Shown piece after piece: positions 25,085 through 33,530 of a stretch of 64,000 bases of DNA. Both the position numbers and the translations under genes were made by a program. Where the stretch lies: contig NZ_JAHBRW010000002.1 of NCBI RefSeq assembly GCF_018398315.1, forward strand, positions 1,286,637-1,350,636, given 5' to 3'. Each line of letters starts with the position of its first letter. The stretch's first letter is position 1. The notes below the pieces were generated by a model. The model did no database searches and was not told the origin of the DNA. It saw only the letters and a program-made list of their open reading frames with translations. Origin of the DNA: Chelatococcus sp. YT9 (GTDB lineage: Bacteria > Pseudomonadota > Alphaproteobacteria > Rhizobiales > Beijerinckiaceae).

Positions 25085-25978
25085 ATGAACTTGCGAAACC
25101 GCCTCTCGGCAGACGCGCCCCTGGTTGCGCCCGGAATTTTCGACGCTTTGACAGCTTCGCTCGCGGCGGCGGCCGGGTTCGAGGCTCTTTACGTCTCCGG
25201 GGCGGCGATCGCTTATACGCGCCTCGGCAGCTCTGATATTGGCCTTGTATCGATGTCCGAAGTCGCTGACGTTGTTACGCAGATACGGGACCGCGTTGAA
25301 GTTCCACTCATTGTTGATGCCGACACGGGGTATGGAAATGCGCTCAATGTCCGGCGCACTGTGCGGTTGTTCGAGCGAGCGGGCGCGACTGCGATCCAGA
25401 TCGAGGACCAGACCTTTCCAAAACGTTGCGGCCATTTGCGTGACAAGTCTCTGATCTCGGCCGGCGAAATGGCGGGAAAGGTAAAGGCGGCGGTGGACGC
25501 GCGCGCCAGCGAGGAGACTTTGATTATCGCGCGCACGGACGCGATTGCGGTCGAAGGCTTCGATGCTGCTTTGGATCGCGCCCATCTCTATGTCGAAATG
25601 GGTGCGGATATTCTCTTCGTCGAGGCGCCGCGCTCCCGTGAGCAGATGGCGACGATCGGGCGCCAGTTTGGAGGCCTGCGCCCGCTCATTGCCAATATGG
25701 TCGAAGGTGGCGACACACCGCTTAGCTCAGCTGCTGAACTCGGCGAGGTTGGCTTCAAGGTCGTCATCTTTGGGGGCGGGATCGTGAGAGCGCTGGCGCG
25801 CACGGCGCAGGAATATTATCAGTCTCTAGCCAAGCATGGCACGAATGCGCCGTTCAGTGAGCGGATGTTTGATTTCGCGGAGTTGAACAGCCTTATCGGC
25901 ACCCCTGAACTGCTTGCGCTTGGCAAGAGCTACGATTCTGTTCAGACAACGCGTTTGGTCGAGAAAAGCACCGCCTGA
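25085..25978 (+). CDS. Isocitrate lyase/PEP mutase family enzyme, PrpB / carboxyphosphonate-mutase type
   Basis: 297 residues from the ATG at 25085 (GGAG about twelve bases upstream). Superfamily motifs: 'VAPGIFDALTASLAAAAGFEALYVSGAAIA' (14-43), 'VDADTGYGN' (77-85, metal site), 'AIQIEDQTFPKRCGHL' (103-118) with the catalytic Cys115 in the K-R-C-G-H loop, and 'IIARTDA'. The presence of that loop separates it from the Cys-less paralogous enzyme at 7477 and makes a C-C lyase on a 2-methylisocitrate- or 2-alkylmalate-like acid plausible; carboxyvinyl-carboxyphosphonate phosphorylmutase annotations also fall here. It is divergent from the LimB-like gene and converges with the NtaA-like gene. No prpC/prpD genes adjoin, so a propionate role is not supported. 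Confidence 0.83.
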   Translation: MNLRNRLSADAPLVAPGIFDALTASLAAAAGFEALYVSGAAIAYTRLGSSDIGLVSMSEVADVVTQIRDRVEVPLIVDADTGYGNALNVRRTVRLFERAGATAIQIEDQTFPKRCGHLRDKSLISAGEMAGKVKAAVDARASEETLIIARTDAIAVEGFDAALDRAHLYVEMGADILFVEAPRSREQMATIGRQFGGLRPLIANMVEGGDTPLSSAAELGEVGFKVVIFGGGIVRALARTAQEYYQSLAKHGTNAPFSERMFDFAELNSLIGTPELLALGKSYDSVQTTRLVEKSTA

Positions 25979-26009
25979 ATTCAATAATCATCCATGAGGG
26001 TAAGGCATT

Positions 26010-26032
26010 CCTCCCACCCCATCACTGGGAGG
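26010..26032. terminator. Hairpin between convergent genes
   Basis: Perfect seven-base arms CCTCCCA and TGGGAGG with a 9-nt loop lie 32 bp after the PrpB-like stop and 35 bp from the stop of the converging NtaA-like gene. A bidirectional terminator is likely, although the flanks are not strongly T-rich. Confidence 0.55.
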
Positions 26033-26066
26033 GTTCGGCCTTCCATAAGATCAGCAACTTGCCACG

Positions 26067-27398
26067 TCAGTTATCCGGTCGCGCAAGACCGAGATGATTG
26101 CGTAGGGTCTTTCCTGCATAGTCCTGGCGCATCAACCCACGCCGCTGAAGTTCAGGTACAACAAGTTCGCAGAAATCGCGTAAGCTGTCAGGAAAAGCCA
26201 TGGCGCGTAGCATGAAGCCATCGACAGCCTCTGCAAGATGCCACGCTTCTAGCGTATCGACGATGGTCTCGGGTGTTCCCTTGAGCGTATTACCTATGCG
26301 GGATTCGGCGAAGCGCGCGCTCATCTGCCGGATGGTGAGCTTCTCCTCGATCGCCATACGTGAAATTACGCGATGATAGGTTTGGCCGCGATTGGATTCG
26401 ACGGGAATAAGATCCGCCGGGATAGTCGCATCGAAGTCCATGCCACTGAGGTCCACGCCGATCGCGGTGCCGATCACGGTCTTGCCGACATCTTCGTGAA
26501 TGCGGGACGATAAAGCCGCCGTTTTGGCATCGGCTTCAGCTAGAGTATTTCCGACGACGATCGTAATGCCCTGCATCAATCTGAGTTCATCGGGCCGTCG
26601 ACCGAATTTGCTCATCCGTCCTTTCAGGTCACTGTAGTATTGTCGCGCGCCGTCGAGGGAACTCTCGACCATGAAGACCATGTCTGCGGTTTCCGCAGCA
26701 AGCTCCTTGCCAGGATCTGAGCCCCCCGCTTGAACCACCACCGGGTGCCCCTGCGGCGGGCGCGCGATATTGAGGGGCCCCGCGACAGAGAAGTGTTTTC
26801 CCTGATGATTGAGGGGCCGCAACTTCTGGGGATCAAAGTATCGGCTTTCTTTGACGTTGCGAATAATGGCGCCGTCGCTCCATGTATCCCAAAGACCGCG
26901 CACCACCTGGACAAACTCTCGCGCGCGTTCGTAGCGGATCGCGTGATCGAGATTCGCATCGCGGCCGAAATTGGCGGGCGCGTTCAAGCTACCGGTCGTG
27001 ACAACGTTCCATGCCGCCCGCCCGCCACTGAGATGGTCCAGCGAGGCGACGGCGCGCGCGACATTGTAGGGCTCGTTGTAGGAGGAAGAAAGGGTGCCGA
27101 CAAGGCCAATATGGCTGGTGTGAGCGGAGAGTACGGAGAGAAGGGTCAGCGGCTCCAAGCCATTGATATAACGGGGTGATCGGCTGAGCGCTTCGATGTC
27201 ACCCTCCGGAAGGCATGGTGTGTCGGCGACGAACACGAAATCGAGCTTTGCCCGCTCGGCGAGCTTTGCCAGGCTGATATAATGGTTTGCGTCCGTGGCG
27301 CTGTCCACCGGCGATTCCGACACCAGCCAAGCCGCAGGGTGGCTGCCATAGTTCTCGAGGATGCAGCCGAAATTCATGTGTCGATTACGCGGCATCAT
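26067..27398 (-). CDS. LLM-class flavin-dependent monooxygenase, NtaA/SnaA/DszA family
   Basis: 443 residues, the usual length of NtaA/SnaA/SoxA(DszA) monooxygenases. Family blocks: 'MNFGCILENYGSHPAAWLVSES', 'LTLLSVLSAHTSHIGLVGTLSSSYNEPYNVARAVASLDHLSGGRAAWNVVTTG', 'ARPPQGHPVVVQAGGSDPGKELAAETADMVF' and a terminal 'LVVPELQRRGLMRQDYAGKTLRNHLGLARP'. They oxidise compounds such as nitrilotriacetate, sulfur heterocycles or N/S-substituted acids with FMNH2 from a separate reductase. The start could be the first or second Met, or Met8. It is paralogous to the gene at 43930. Its position beside the orphan Liv-type binding protein suggests that the imported molecule is its substrate. Confidence 0.88.
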   Translation of the reverse strand: MMPRNRHMNFGCILENYGSHPAAWLVSESPVDSATDANHYISLAKLAERAKLDFVFVADTPCLPEGDIEALSRSPRYINGLEPLTLLSVLSAHTSHIGLVGTLSSSYNEPYNVARAVASLDHLSGGRAAWNVVTTGSLNAPANFGRDANLDHAIRYERAREFVQVVRGLWDTWSDGAIIRNVKESRYFDPQKLRPLNHQGKHFSVAGPLNIARPPQGHPVVVQAGGSDPGKELAAETADMVFMVESSLDGARQYYSDLKGRMSKFGRRPDELRLMQGITIVVGNTLAEADAKTAALSSRIHEDVGKTVIGTAIGVDLSGMDFDATIPADLIPVESNRGQTYHRVISRMAIEEKLTIRQMSARFAESRIGNTLKGTPETIVDTLEAWHLAEAVDGFMLRAMAFPDSLRDFCELVVPELQRRGLMRQDYAGKTLRNHLGLARPDN

Positions 27399-27821
27399 TC
27401 AGTTCTCTAGTCATCGTCGGCGAGGGCAAGGCGGCCCTCGACTATTGCATCGGTACGATCATGCCAGTGCCTGAGAGAGAAAAAGCGTCGTCGTTCGCAG
27501 CCACCAAGCAGATACTGCCACAGAAAAATCAGGCACTCCGGCTTAGCGTATACATCGTGTCGAGAGGTTGATCACGGCGACCACACCGCAAAAAGCGCGA
27601 TAACACTGGATGTTACCCGCATGGGCATGAGAGATCGCCGGGTTGTCGAAGCCGGATATTCGCTGTGATATCCACTGTGGCGAGAAAGGCGGTTTATGAC
27701 CCTTCCGCGCGCTGCCAGCAGGGGCCGGCTTCTGTCGTGGCAGGCAACCGGCCACTCCGGGCACCGGGGCCCGCCGCAATCAGCGATGCGACATGGACAC
27801 GACCCGCGCTTCGCCGATCAA
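27399..27821. other. Non-coding gap
   Basis: 423 bp between two minus-strand genes (orphan binding protein, then NtaA-like monooxygenase). I see no gene, hairpin with a T-run or operator in it. Confidence 0.4.
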
Positions 27822-28988
27822 TCAGCCGCTCCCGCAGTCGGCGGCGAGAGCGGCGGGGAGTACAATCTTTCTGGTGCCATCCGCGCACCATTGCGTGACA
27901 TAGACCGGTGGGTTCGCTTGTCCTTTGGCATCAAATTTCACTTCACCGATGACACCGTTGAAGGTGAGCGCAGCAAGCGCATCGCGAATCTTCGCGCCAT
28001 CCGTTGTAGTTCCGGCGGCTTTCATGGCTTCGACCGCGAGGAAGACCGCGTCATAGGATTGCGCGGCAAACCCATGGGTCTCCTCACCAAACTTGGCTTT
28101 GTAGGCTGTGCTGAACGTCTTGATGCGGTCAACCGGGCTGTTTGGAGGGAAGGAGTTGTACTGTGCCATCCCATCAAGATATTTGGCATTCAGCCGCTGC
28201 AGAAAGCGGTCGGAGCCCATGGCCAAGGTTCCGATCAGCTGCACATCAACGCCAGCATCGCGAATCTGGCGGATTGCGAGGGAGCCCGGCTCCTCATCCA
28301 TCAAAAGCACGACGGCCTTCGCGCCTGAATTGCGGATATTCGTCACATGGCTGGAGAAATCGACCTCTCCGACATTGAAATAGCCGACATAGCCGATCTT
28401 CGTACTATCAGGGAGCAGGCTCTTCATCGCCTCGATACCGCCACGACCTGTGTCGTTGTTCCAGGCGAGAAAGGCGAGCGGCGTCAGTTTGGCATCTGTG
28501 ATATATTTGGCCAATCCCTGGTTAAGCTGGGTATCGCGGGCATTGATCCTGAAGAAGTAAGGATTTCCCTGCTCCGTGAGGTTGCCGGCGGTGGGGACCG
28601 TGATGATCAGGGGCACCTTGAAGTCCTCGGCGACGGGCGCCTCAGCGGCGGCGACAGGGCTGCAGAGCTCGCCAAGAACGACGGGCACCTTGTCGACGGT
28701 CGCCAGGCGCTCCATGGCGGAGGCCCCTTCGGCGACATTGCAGCGTGTGTCGTAGGTTTTCAGAGCGAGTTCATAGGTCTTGCCGCCAACGGTGAAACCG
28801 CCCGCCTTGTTGATCTGCTCGACGGCGAGAGTAAAGCCATTCTGCTGAAACTTTCCGGCGGGAGCGAGAGGACCTGTCTGCGCTGTGACGACGCCGAGCG
28901 TCACCGTGCCGTCGGCGGCGAAGCTCGCGGTACCGAGCATTGCCGTGATCGCGACGGAAGCCAGCAGAGCTTTCGTAGTGCTTTTCAT
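27822..28988 (-). CDS. Orphan ABC transporter substrate-binding protein, Liv/HAAT type
   Basis: 388 residues from the ATG at 28988, preceded by AGAGGTG; the open frame upstream overlaps the amidohydrolase gene and is not homologous. Sec signal peptide about 1-25 ('ALLASVAITAMLGTASFA'), then Peripla_BP_6. It is a close paralog of the liv-operon binding protein at 21803: both carry 'RCNVAEGA', 'GELC', 'PVAAAEAP', 'NNDTGRG', 'GEVDFSSH' and 'FAAQSYD' blocks in the same order. No permease or ATPase genes adjoin, so it probably delivers a second ligand to the LivHMGF channel 5 kb away. It lies 40 bp downstream of the amidohydrolase gene, likely in the same operon. Confidence 0.9.
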   Translation of the reverse strand: MKSTTKALLASVAITAMLGTASFAADGTVTLGVVTAQTGPLAPAGKFQQNGFTLAVEQINKAGGFTVGGKTYELALKTYDTRCNVAEGASAMERLATVDKVPVVLGELCSPVAAAEAPVAEDFKVPLIITVPTAGNLTEQGNPYFFRINARDTQLNQGLAKYITDAKLTPLAFLAWNNDTGRGGIEAMKSLLPDSTKIGYVGYFNVGEVDFSSHVTNIRNSGAKAVVLLMDEEPGSLAIRQIRDAGVDVQLIGTLAMGSDRFLQRLNAKYLDGMAQYNSFPPNSPVDRIKTFSTAYKAKFGEETHGFAAQSYDAVFLAVEAMKAAGTTTDGAKIRDALAALTFNGVIGEVKFDAKGQANPPVYVTQWCADGTRKIVLPAALAADCGSG

Positions 28989-29028
28989 TGGGACACCTCT
29001 GGTTTCTTGGCTGGCACGTTTTTGCGGT

Positions 29029-29886
29029 TTAAGGAGTGAGACCATAGACTCGCAACGCATTATCGCGCAAAAACAGCTTCTGCGCGTCGGGCCGAAGGCC
29101 AAGCGCCTCAATTTCTTCGAGGGTGCGCTTGAAAGCGAGAACTGGAAAGTCTGTTCCAAACATCACCTTATGCCGGCCATAGGTGTTGATGTAATGAATG
29201 AAGCTGGCTGGCCAGTATTTCGGACTATGCGCATCGGAAGCGATGTAGACGTTAGGATGTTTCCACGCCATCGCGATCATTTCATCGGTCCATGGAATTC
29301 CGATGTGAATTCCGATGAGCTTCAGCTCGGGAAAGTCGCAGGCGATATCGTCGAGGAGAATGGGCCTCGCGACGCTTCGTAGCGGGCGTTTGTCGTAATA
29401 AACCAGCGATTGTCCGACCTGCATCTGGATCGGAACGTTCAGTTCGCAGCATTTCGCGTAAAATGGATAATACTTGCGATGGTTGGGCTCCAGCTCGAAC
29501 CAGTGCGGATAGGTATGCGCACCGATAAACCCAAGTTCCCGGACGGCCCATTCCAGGCGCCGGAGACCTTCCATCCCTTCGGTCGGATCGACACCCGCCA
29601 GGCCGTGAAACCGGGTTGGATGTGCTGCGACGGCTTCCGCGATCCATTCATAGGGCATATGCCAGGCGCCGGGGGTTCCTTCCTGGCCCAGCTTGCAGGC
29701 GATGAGGAACGCCCTTTCGATGCCGGCGGCATCCATCTGAGCGAGCATCTCCTCATGCGTGACAGACGTAACGTCTTCTTCCGCGCGACCGATTTTCTTC
29801 GTGTGGAAAGTCTTGGTCCATTTAGGACGGGCCGCTACGATCTGCGGTGTCAATGGGTTCACAACGACATCAATGACGCCTTGCAC
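29029..29886 (-). CDS. Amidohydrolase family 2 (TIM-barrel) protein with altered N-terminal metal motif
   Basis: 285 residues, Amidohydro_2-like. Recognisable blocks: 'GLAGVDPTEGMEGLRRLEWAVRELGFIGAHTYPHWFELEP' (about 95-134), 'FPELKLIGIHIGIPWTDEMIAMAWKHPNVYIASDAHSPKYWP' and 'KVMFGTDFPVLAFKRTLEEIEALGL', ending 'LFLRDNALRVYGL', as in 2-pyrone-4,6-dicarboxylate or resorcylate-type hydrolases/decarboxylases. The usual N-terminal 'DxHxH' metal motif instead reads D6-V-V-V-N10, so both first-strand His ligands are missing; the other His and the final Asp ('GTDFP') remain. The enzyme may therefore use a different metal arrangement or none. It heads a likely operon with the binding protein downstream. 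Confidence 0.8.
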   Translation of the reverse strand: MQGVIDVVVNPLTPQIVAARPKWTKTFHTKKIGRAEEDVTSVTHEEMLAQMDAAGIERAFLIACKLGQEGTPGAWHMPYEWIAEAVAAHPTRFHGLAGVDPTEGMEGLRRLEWAVRELGFIGAHTYPHWFELEPNHRKYYPFYAKCCELNVPIQMQVGQSLVYYDKRPLRSVARPILLDDIACDFPELKLIGIHIGIPWTDEMIAMAWKHPNVYIASDAHSPKYWPASFIHYINTYGRHKVMFGTDFPVLAFKRTLEEIEALGLRPDAQKLFLRDNALRVYGLTP

Positions 29887-29980
29887 CGGAACGCCCCTCT
29901 TCTCATTCTCTCTTATTATATTGGTATATATTTAGAACATTTAGCAAGCCTGAATTCCAAGCGCACTAGTATGATGCGCA

Positions 29981-30589
29981 TCAACCGATTGGAAGGGGCG
30001 GGGTCGTGAATGTCTCTGCGATCGGTACGACTCGCGCAAAGCCAAAGGCCATCACTGTCAGGGATGCATCGTGCCGTCCCGCATCAAAATCGGAACATGC
30101 TTCCCGTGGCACAATAACCTCGTAATCACGTTGCGCCAGATCACGGACCGTCGTCTCGACGCACATGGATGTCGTCACACCACCTACAATGACGCGTTCG
30201 ATAGTCCTTGCCCGGAGAATGACCTCGAGTGGCGTGCCATAGAGTGATGAGTGTCGCGCCTTGTCGATGACAATGTCATCGGCGGCGACATTCACGAGGG
30301 GTGTCAGCTCGACATCGGCCGTGCCGGCCCGCAGTCCACCTGCACGGCACAGGTTCGGGCGCATGCGACGGACGATGCCGGCGTCCGAATAGTCCGGTCG
30401 GAACATCATCCTGGTCCACACGACGGGGATGCCGCGCGCGCGGGCGTCGCTTGCCAGGCGATCGCAGTGGTGTGCGGCCTCGGCCAGGGTGGTGATATCC
30501 CAGCCTTGCTGGGCTATGGAGCCATGAGCGTCACAGAATGCATTCTGGAGATCAACGAGAAGCAGAAGCGTGTTGATGTGCTCGGCCAT
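29981..30589 (-). CDS. Cysteine hydrolase, isochorismatase-like family
   Basis: 202 residues with the Asp-Lys-Cys triad of the isochorismatase-like hydrolase fold: D13 in 'LLLVDLQNAF', K110 in 'DIVIDKARHSS' and C143 in 'VGGVTTSMCVETTVRDL'. The cis-peptide 'GGV-TT' before the nucleophile is typical. Members hydrolyse amides and ureido or carbamoyl compounds (nicotinamide, N-carbamoylsarcosine, ureidoacrylate, maleamate), releasing ammonia or CO2. It is divergent from an FAD monooxygenase 256 bp away and lies close to the NtaA-like oxygenase and amidohydrolase, a combination like that in oxidative ring opening of N-heterocycles. The substrate is inferred only at the level of an amide. Confidence 0.87.
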   Translation of the reverse strand: MAEHINTLLLLVDLQNAFCDAHGSIAQQGWDITTLAEAAHHCDRLASDARARGIPVVWTRMMFRPDYSDAGIVRRMRPNLCRAGGLRAGTADVELTPLVNVAADDIVIDKARHSSLYGTPLEVILRARTIERVIVGGVTTSMCVETTVRDLAQRDYEVIVPREACSDFDAGRHDASLTVMAFGFARVVPIAETFTTPPLPIG

Positions 30590-30845
30590 GGAATCCTCGT
30601 CCTGTTAGGCCCGCTGTGGGTGAGCGAAGATCAAGAAGTGCTCGTCCGGTCCCCGACGCAGATTGAATGATTTGCTATAAGAATAGGACATTAATGGCGG
30701 GCCCTGTAAAGACCTCCGGCAGTTGGCCCTATTGTGCCGTGCCCCGCCTCAAGGCCTCTCGTGACACGCCCTACAGATCACGATTGACAGTCTCTCCAGG
30801 CCGTCGGCCAATGTCGGCCTGAGCCGTACCCGAGGGGGCTGAACA

Positions 30846-32327
30846 ATGGCCGACCGTGTTCTCGTTGTTGGCGCGGGCCCTGTGGGCCTGTCTATGGCTA
30901 TCGAGCTTGCGCGGTACAATGTTCCCATCCGCCTGATCGATAGAATGACAGCTCGCAGCGACAAGTCCAGGGCGGTCGTGCTCTGGAGCCGAACCCTGGA
31001 GCTCCTGGACAGGGCAGGTGCCACGGACGATCTGCTACGAATCGGCAATAAGGTCACCGCCGCCAATATACTCGCGGGCAGCGAACCGATCGGGCGCATC
31101 GGCTTCGAGGAGGTTCAGTCGCCTTATCCCTTCGCATTGATGGTGCCTCAGTGCGACACGGAAGCGATTCTGGAACGTCAGCTTGAACAGCGCGGCGCGA
31201 AGTCAGAACTCGGTGTCGAACTCCTTGATTTTACTCAGGATACCGACGGCGTTTTCGCCGTGATACGCTCGGCTGACGGACAAGAGCAAACCGAGCGCTT
31301 TCAATGGCTGATAGCTTGTGACGGCGCGCACAGCACGGTCCGGCATCGGCTCGGCTTCACGTTCAGCGGCGACACAATGGCCAATGACTGGACGCTAGGA
31401 GATTTCCATCTGTCAGAGGCGCCTTTTCCGCCGTCGGAACTCGCGACTTGCTGGCACGAGGACGGCGTGATCGTCTTCCTGCCGATGAGCTCCAACCGCT
31501 ACCGGCTGATCGCCAGTCTGGGGCCGTCGACCAGCGAGGCCCCCGTTCCGCTGACGCGCGAAGAGTTCCAGGCGGTGGCCGATCGCCGAGGACCAGGTGG
31601 GTTTGTGCTGACGGATACGATCTGGACGACCGCCTTCCGCATCAATGAAAGGCAGGTCGCGGATTATCGTTCCGGTCGGGTCTTTCTGGCTGGCGATGCG
31701 GCTCATGTTCACAGCCCGGCCGGTGGGCAGGGCATGAACACGGGGATGCAGGATGCATTCAATCTGGCCTGGAAACTGGCTCTGGTCTGTCATGGCCTTG
31801 CGACAGCCCCAGCTTTGCTTGATAGCTACAGCATCGAGCGAAAAGCTGTTGGGGCCTCGGTGATTCAGTCATCGGGACGCCTCACGAAGGCGTCCGTTCT
31901 GCACAGCCATACCGCTCAGAGCCTTCGGAACCTGTTTGCCCACGCCATGATGGGTCTCTCGCCAGTTCGCCGAGCGATCGTGGATGCCATGGCGGAGGTT
32001 TCAATCGGCTATGCGCAAAGTCCGCTCAATGGGCCCGCTTCGGGCGGCGGCGCCGATGTCGGGGCACGGGCTCGGCCCATCGCCGGGGAACCGCCTTATG
32101 GTTCAGGTGATCGACCCCGTTTTAGCCTGCGGGCCATAACCGGCGAGGCAACGGAGATCGCCGGGCGCTATCCGCACCTCGTCGAGGCGCAGATCCGGCC
32201 GGCCGCAGCTCTTGATGGCATCGAACTCGTAAGACCGGACGGCTATGTCGCTGCATCGGCCTCTTCCAGTAACTGGGAAGACATTATTGATTATCTCGAT
32301 GCGCTCGGTGCTTGCGGGGCGGACTGA
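30846..32327 (+). CDS. FAD-dependent aromatic monooxygenase (phenol/PCP/MhpA-type hydroxylase)
   Basis: 493 residues, class A flavoprotein hydroxylase. N-terminal dinucleotide fold 'VLVVGAGPVGLSMAIELARYNVPIRLIDR' (GxGxxG, 5-33), the 'DGAHSTVRHRLG' DG motif near 159-170 that binds FAD and NAD(P)H, and 'VFLAGDAAHVHSPAGGQGMNTGMQDAFNLAWKLALV' (GD motif, about 279-314). The shortened C-terminal region has the vestigial thioredoxin-like segment of the phenol-hydroxylase branch. It would hydroxylate an aromatic or enol substrate with NAD(P)H and O2. The downstream hydrolase starts 54 bp later, so the two form an operon. It is not the same branch as the second FAD hydroxylase at 47085. Confidence 0.87.
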   Translation: MADRVLVVGAGPVGLSMAIELARYNVPIRLIDRMTARSDKSRAVVLWSRTLELLDRAGATDDLLRIGNKVTAANILAGSEPIGRIGFEEVQSPYPFALMVPQCDTEAILERQLEQRGAKSELGVELLDFTQDTDGVFAVIRSADGQEQTERFQWLIACDGAHSTVRHRLGFTFSGDTMANDWTLGDFHLSEAPFPPSELATCWHEDGVIVFLPMSSNRYRLIASLGPSTSEAPVPLTREEFQAVADRRGPGGFVLTDTIWTTAFRINERQVADYRSGRVFLAGDAAHVHSPAGGQGMNTGMQDAFNLAWKLALVCHGLATAPALLDSYSIERKAVGASVIQSSGRLTKASVLHSHTAQSLRNLFAHAMMGLSPVRRAIVDAMAEVSIGYAQSPLNGPASGGGADVGARARPIAGEPPYGSGDRPRFSLRAITGEATEIAGRYPHLVEAQIRPAAALDGIELVRPDGYVAASASSSNWEDIIDYLDALGACGAD

Positions 32328-32381
32328 ATGTGAAGCGTTCTGGCTGAGCCTATCGCTCGCTTTAACGAGGGACGAGCTACC

Positions 32382-33266
32382 ATGACCGGCGAATTCCTAC
32401 CGGGCTTCGAGACCAGGGCGATCGATACCGCAGGCGCGCGCATCCACCTTGCGGTGGGCGGGAGCGGGCGGCCCTTGCTGATGCTGCACGGCCATCCTCA
32501 GACGCACCTGACGTGGCACAAGATCGCGCCCCACTTGGCAGAACAATTCACGGTCGTGTTGCCGGATCTGCGCGGCTACGGCGATTCCGGCAAGCCAGAG
32601 GGTGGGGAGCGTCATGTTAACTACAGCAAGCGCGCGATGGCGGCGGATCAGATCGAGGTCATGCGCTCTCTCGGCTTTACGGAATTCAACCTTGTCGGCC
32701 ACGACCGCGGTGCACGCGTGGCACACCGAATGGCGCTCGATCATCCAGACGCCGTCCAGCGGATCGCGGTCTTCGACATAGCCCCGACTCTGACCATGTA
32801 CGAGCGCACGAACCAAGAATTCGCGACGCGCTATTTCTGGTGGTTCTTCCTCATCCAACCGGCTCCGCTGCCGGAGCGCATGATCGCCGCGGACCCCGAG
32901 TTCTTCCTGCGGCGGCACATCGAGGGGCAGATCAAGGTCCAGGGCGCGACGAGCGAGGCGCTCTTCGCCGAGTACCTGCGTTGCTACCAGAACCCCGCGA
33001 CCCGGCATGCCATCTGCGAAGACTACCGTGCCGCCTCTACTATCGATCTTGATCATGATCGTGCCGACGGCGAGCGCCGGATCCGGGCGCCGCTTCTCGC
33101 GCTCTGGGGTGCACGTGGTATAGTCGGAAGTCTCTATGATGTCCTGGACACCTGGCGCGAGAAGGCTGACGATGTCCGCGGGCGCGCGATCGATTGCGGC
33201 CACAGTCCGCAGGAGGAAGCGCCGGAGGAAACCCTAAACGAACTTTTGGCCTTCCTTGCATCGTAG
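32382..33266 (+). CDS. Alpha/beta hydrolase, haloacetate-dehalogenase-like
   Basis: 294 residues. It follows the fluoroacetate-dehalogenase pattern: 'MLHGHPQTHLTWHKIAP' (34-50), 'PDLRGYGDSGKP', nucleophile Asp108 in 'VGHDRGARVAHRMALDHP', Asp132 in 'VFDIAPT', Trp154 and Tyr198 of the halide pocket, 'CEDYRAA' and catalytic His274 in 'CGHSPQEEAPEET'. An Asp rather than Ser nucleophile means an ester-type covalent intermediate, as in dehalogenases and epoxide hydrolases. The His that precedes the pocket Trp in fluoroacetate dehalogenases appears here as Trp153 (W-W instead of H-W), by alignment from memory. That makes defluorination uncertain; epoxide or haloacid hydrolysis is possible. It is co-transcribed with the upstream FAD hydroxylase. 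Confidence 0.83.
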   Translation: MTGEFLPGFETRAIDTAGARIHLAVGGSGRPLLMLHGHPQTHLTWHKIAPHLAEQFTVVLPDLRGYGDSGKPEGGERHVNYSKRAMAADQIEVMRSLGFTEFNLVGHDRGARVAHRMALDHPDAVQRIAVFDIAPTLTMYERTNQEFATRYFWWFFLIQPAPLPERMIAADPEFFLRRHIEGQIKVQGATSEALFAEYLRCYQNPATRHAICEDYRAASTIDLDHDRADGERRIRAPLLALWGARGIVGSLYDVLDTWREKADDVRGRAIDCGHSPQEEAPEETLNELLAFLAS

Positions 33267-33530
33267 CCTTTGCCCCGGCCCGATTGCGCCGAGATCCGCG
33301 ACTGAAATTTTAGACCTCTAGGATCTGAGGGCCGTCGCTCCACGCGTCGGAGAGCACCGATTTCGAGCCGCGCTGCGGTACGGCAATGACGCCTGTGGCG
33401 CTTGCCAATCGCCGGGGCAGCGTAAGGCTCGCTAAAGGCTGCCTGACAGGCTTGCGTCAGGCCGGAACACATGGTCGAGAGAGGCGGATTTGAAGACCTC
33501 TCGTTGCGGCGCATTCCGTGCTAGCGGTTT

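Noticed and set aside
24899-25585. 228-codon minus-strand ORF
   Set aside because: It lies opposite the PrpB-like gene (25085-25978), which has clear motifs; the ORF shows no family pattern and is a GC-driven shadow.
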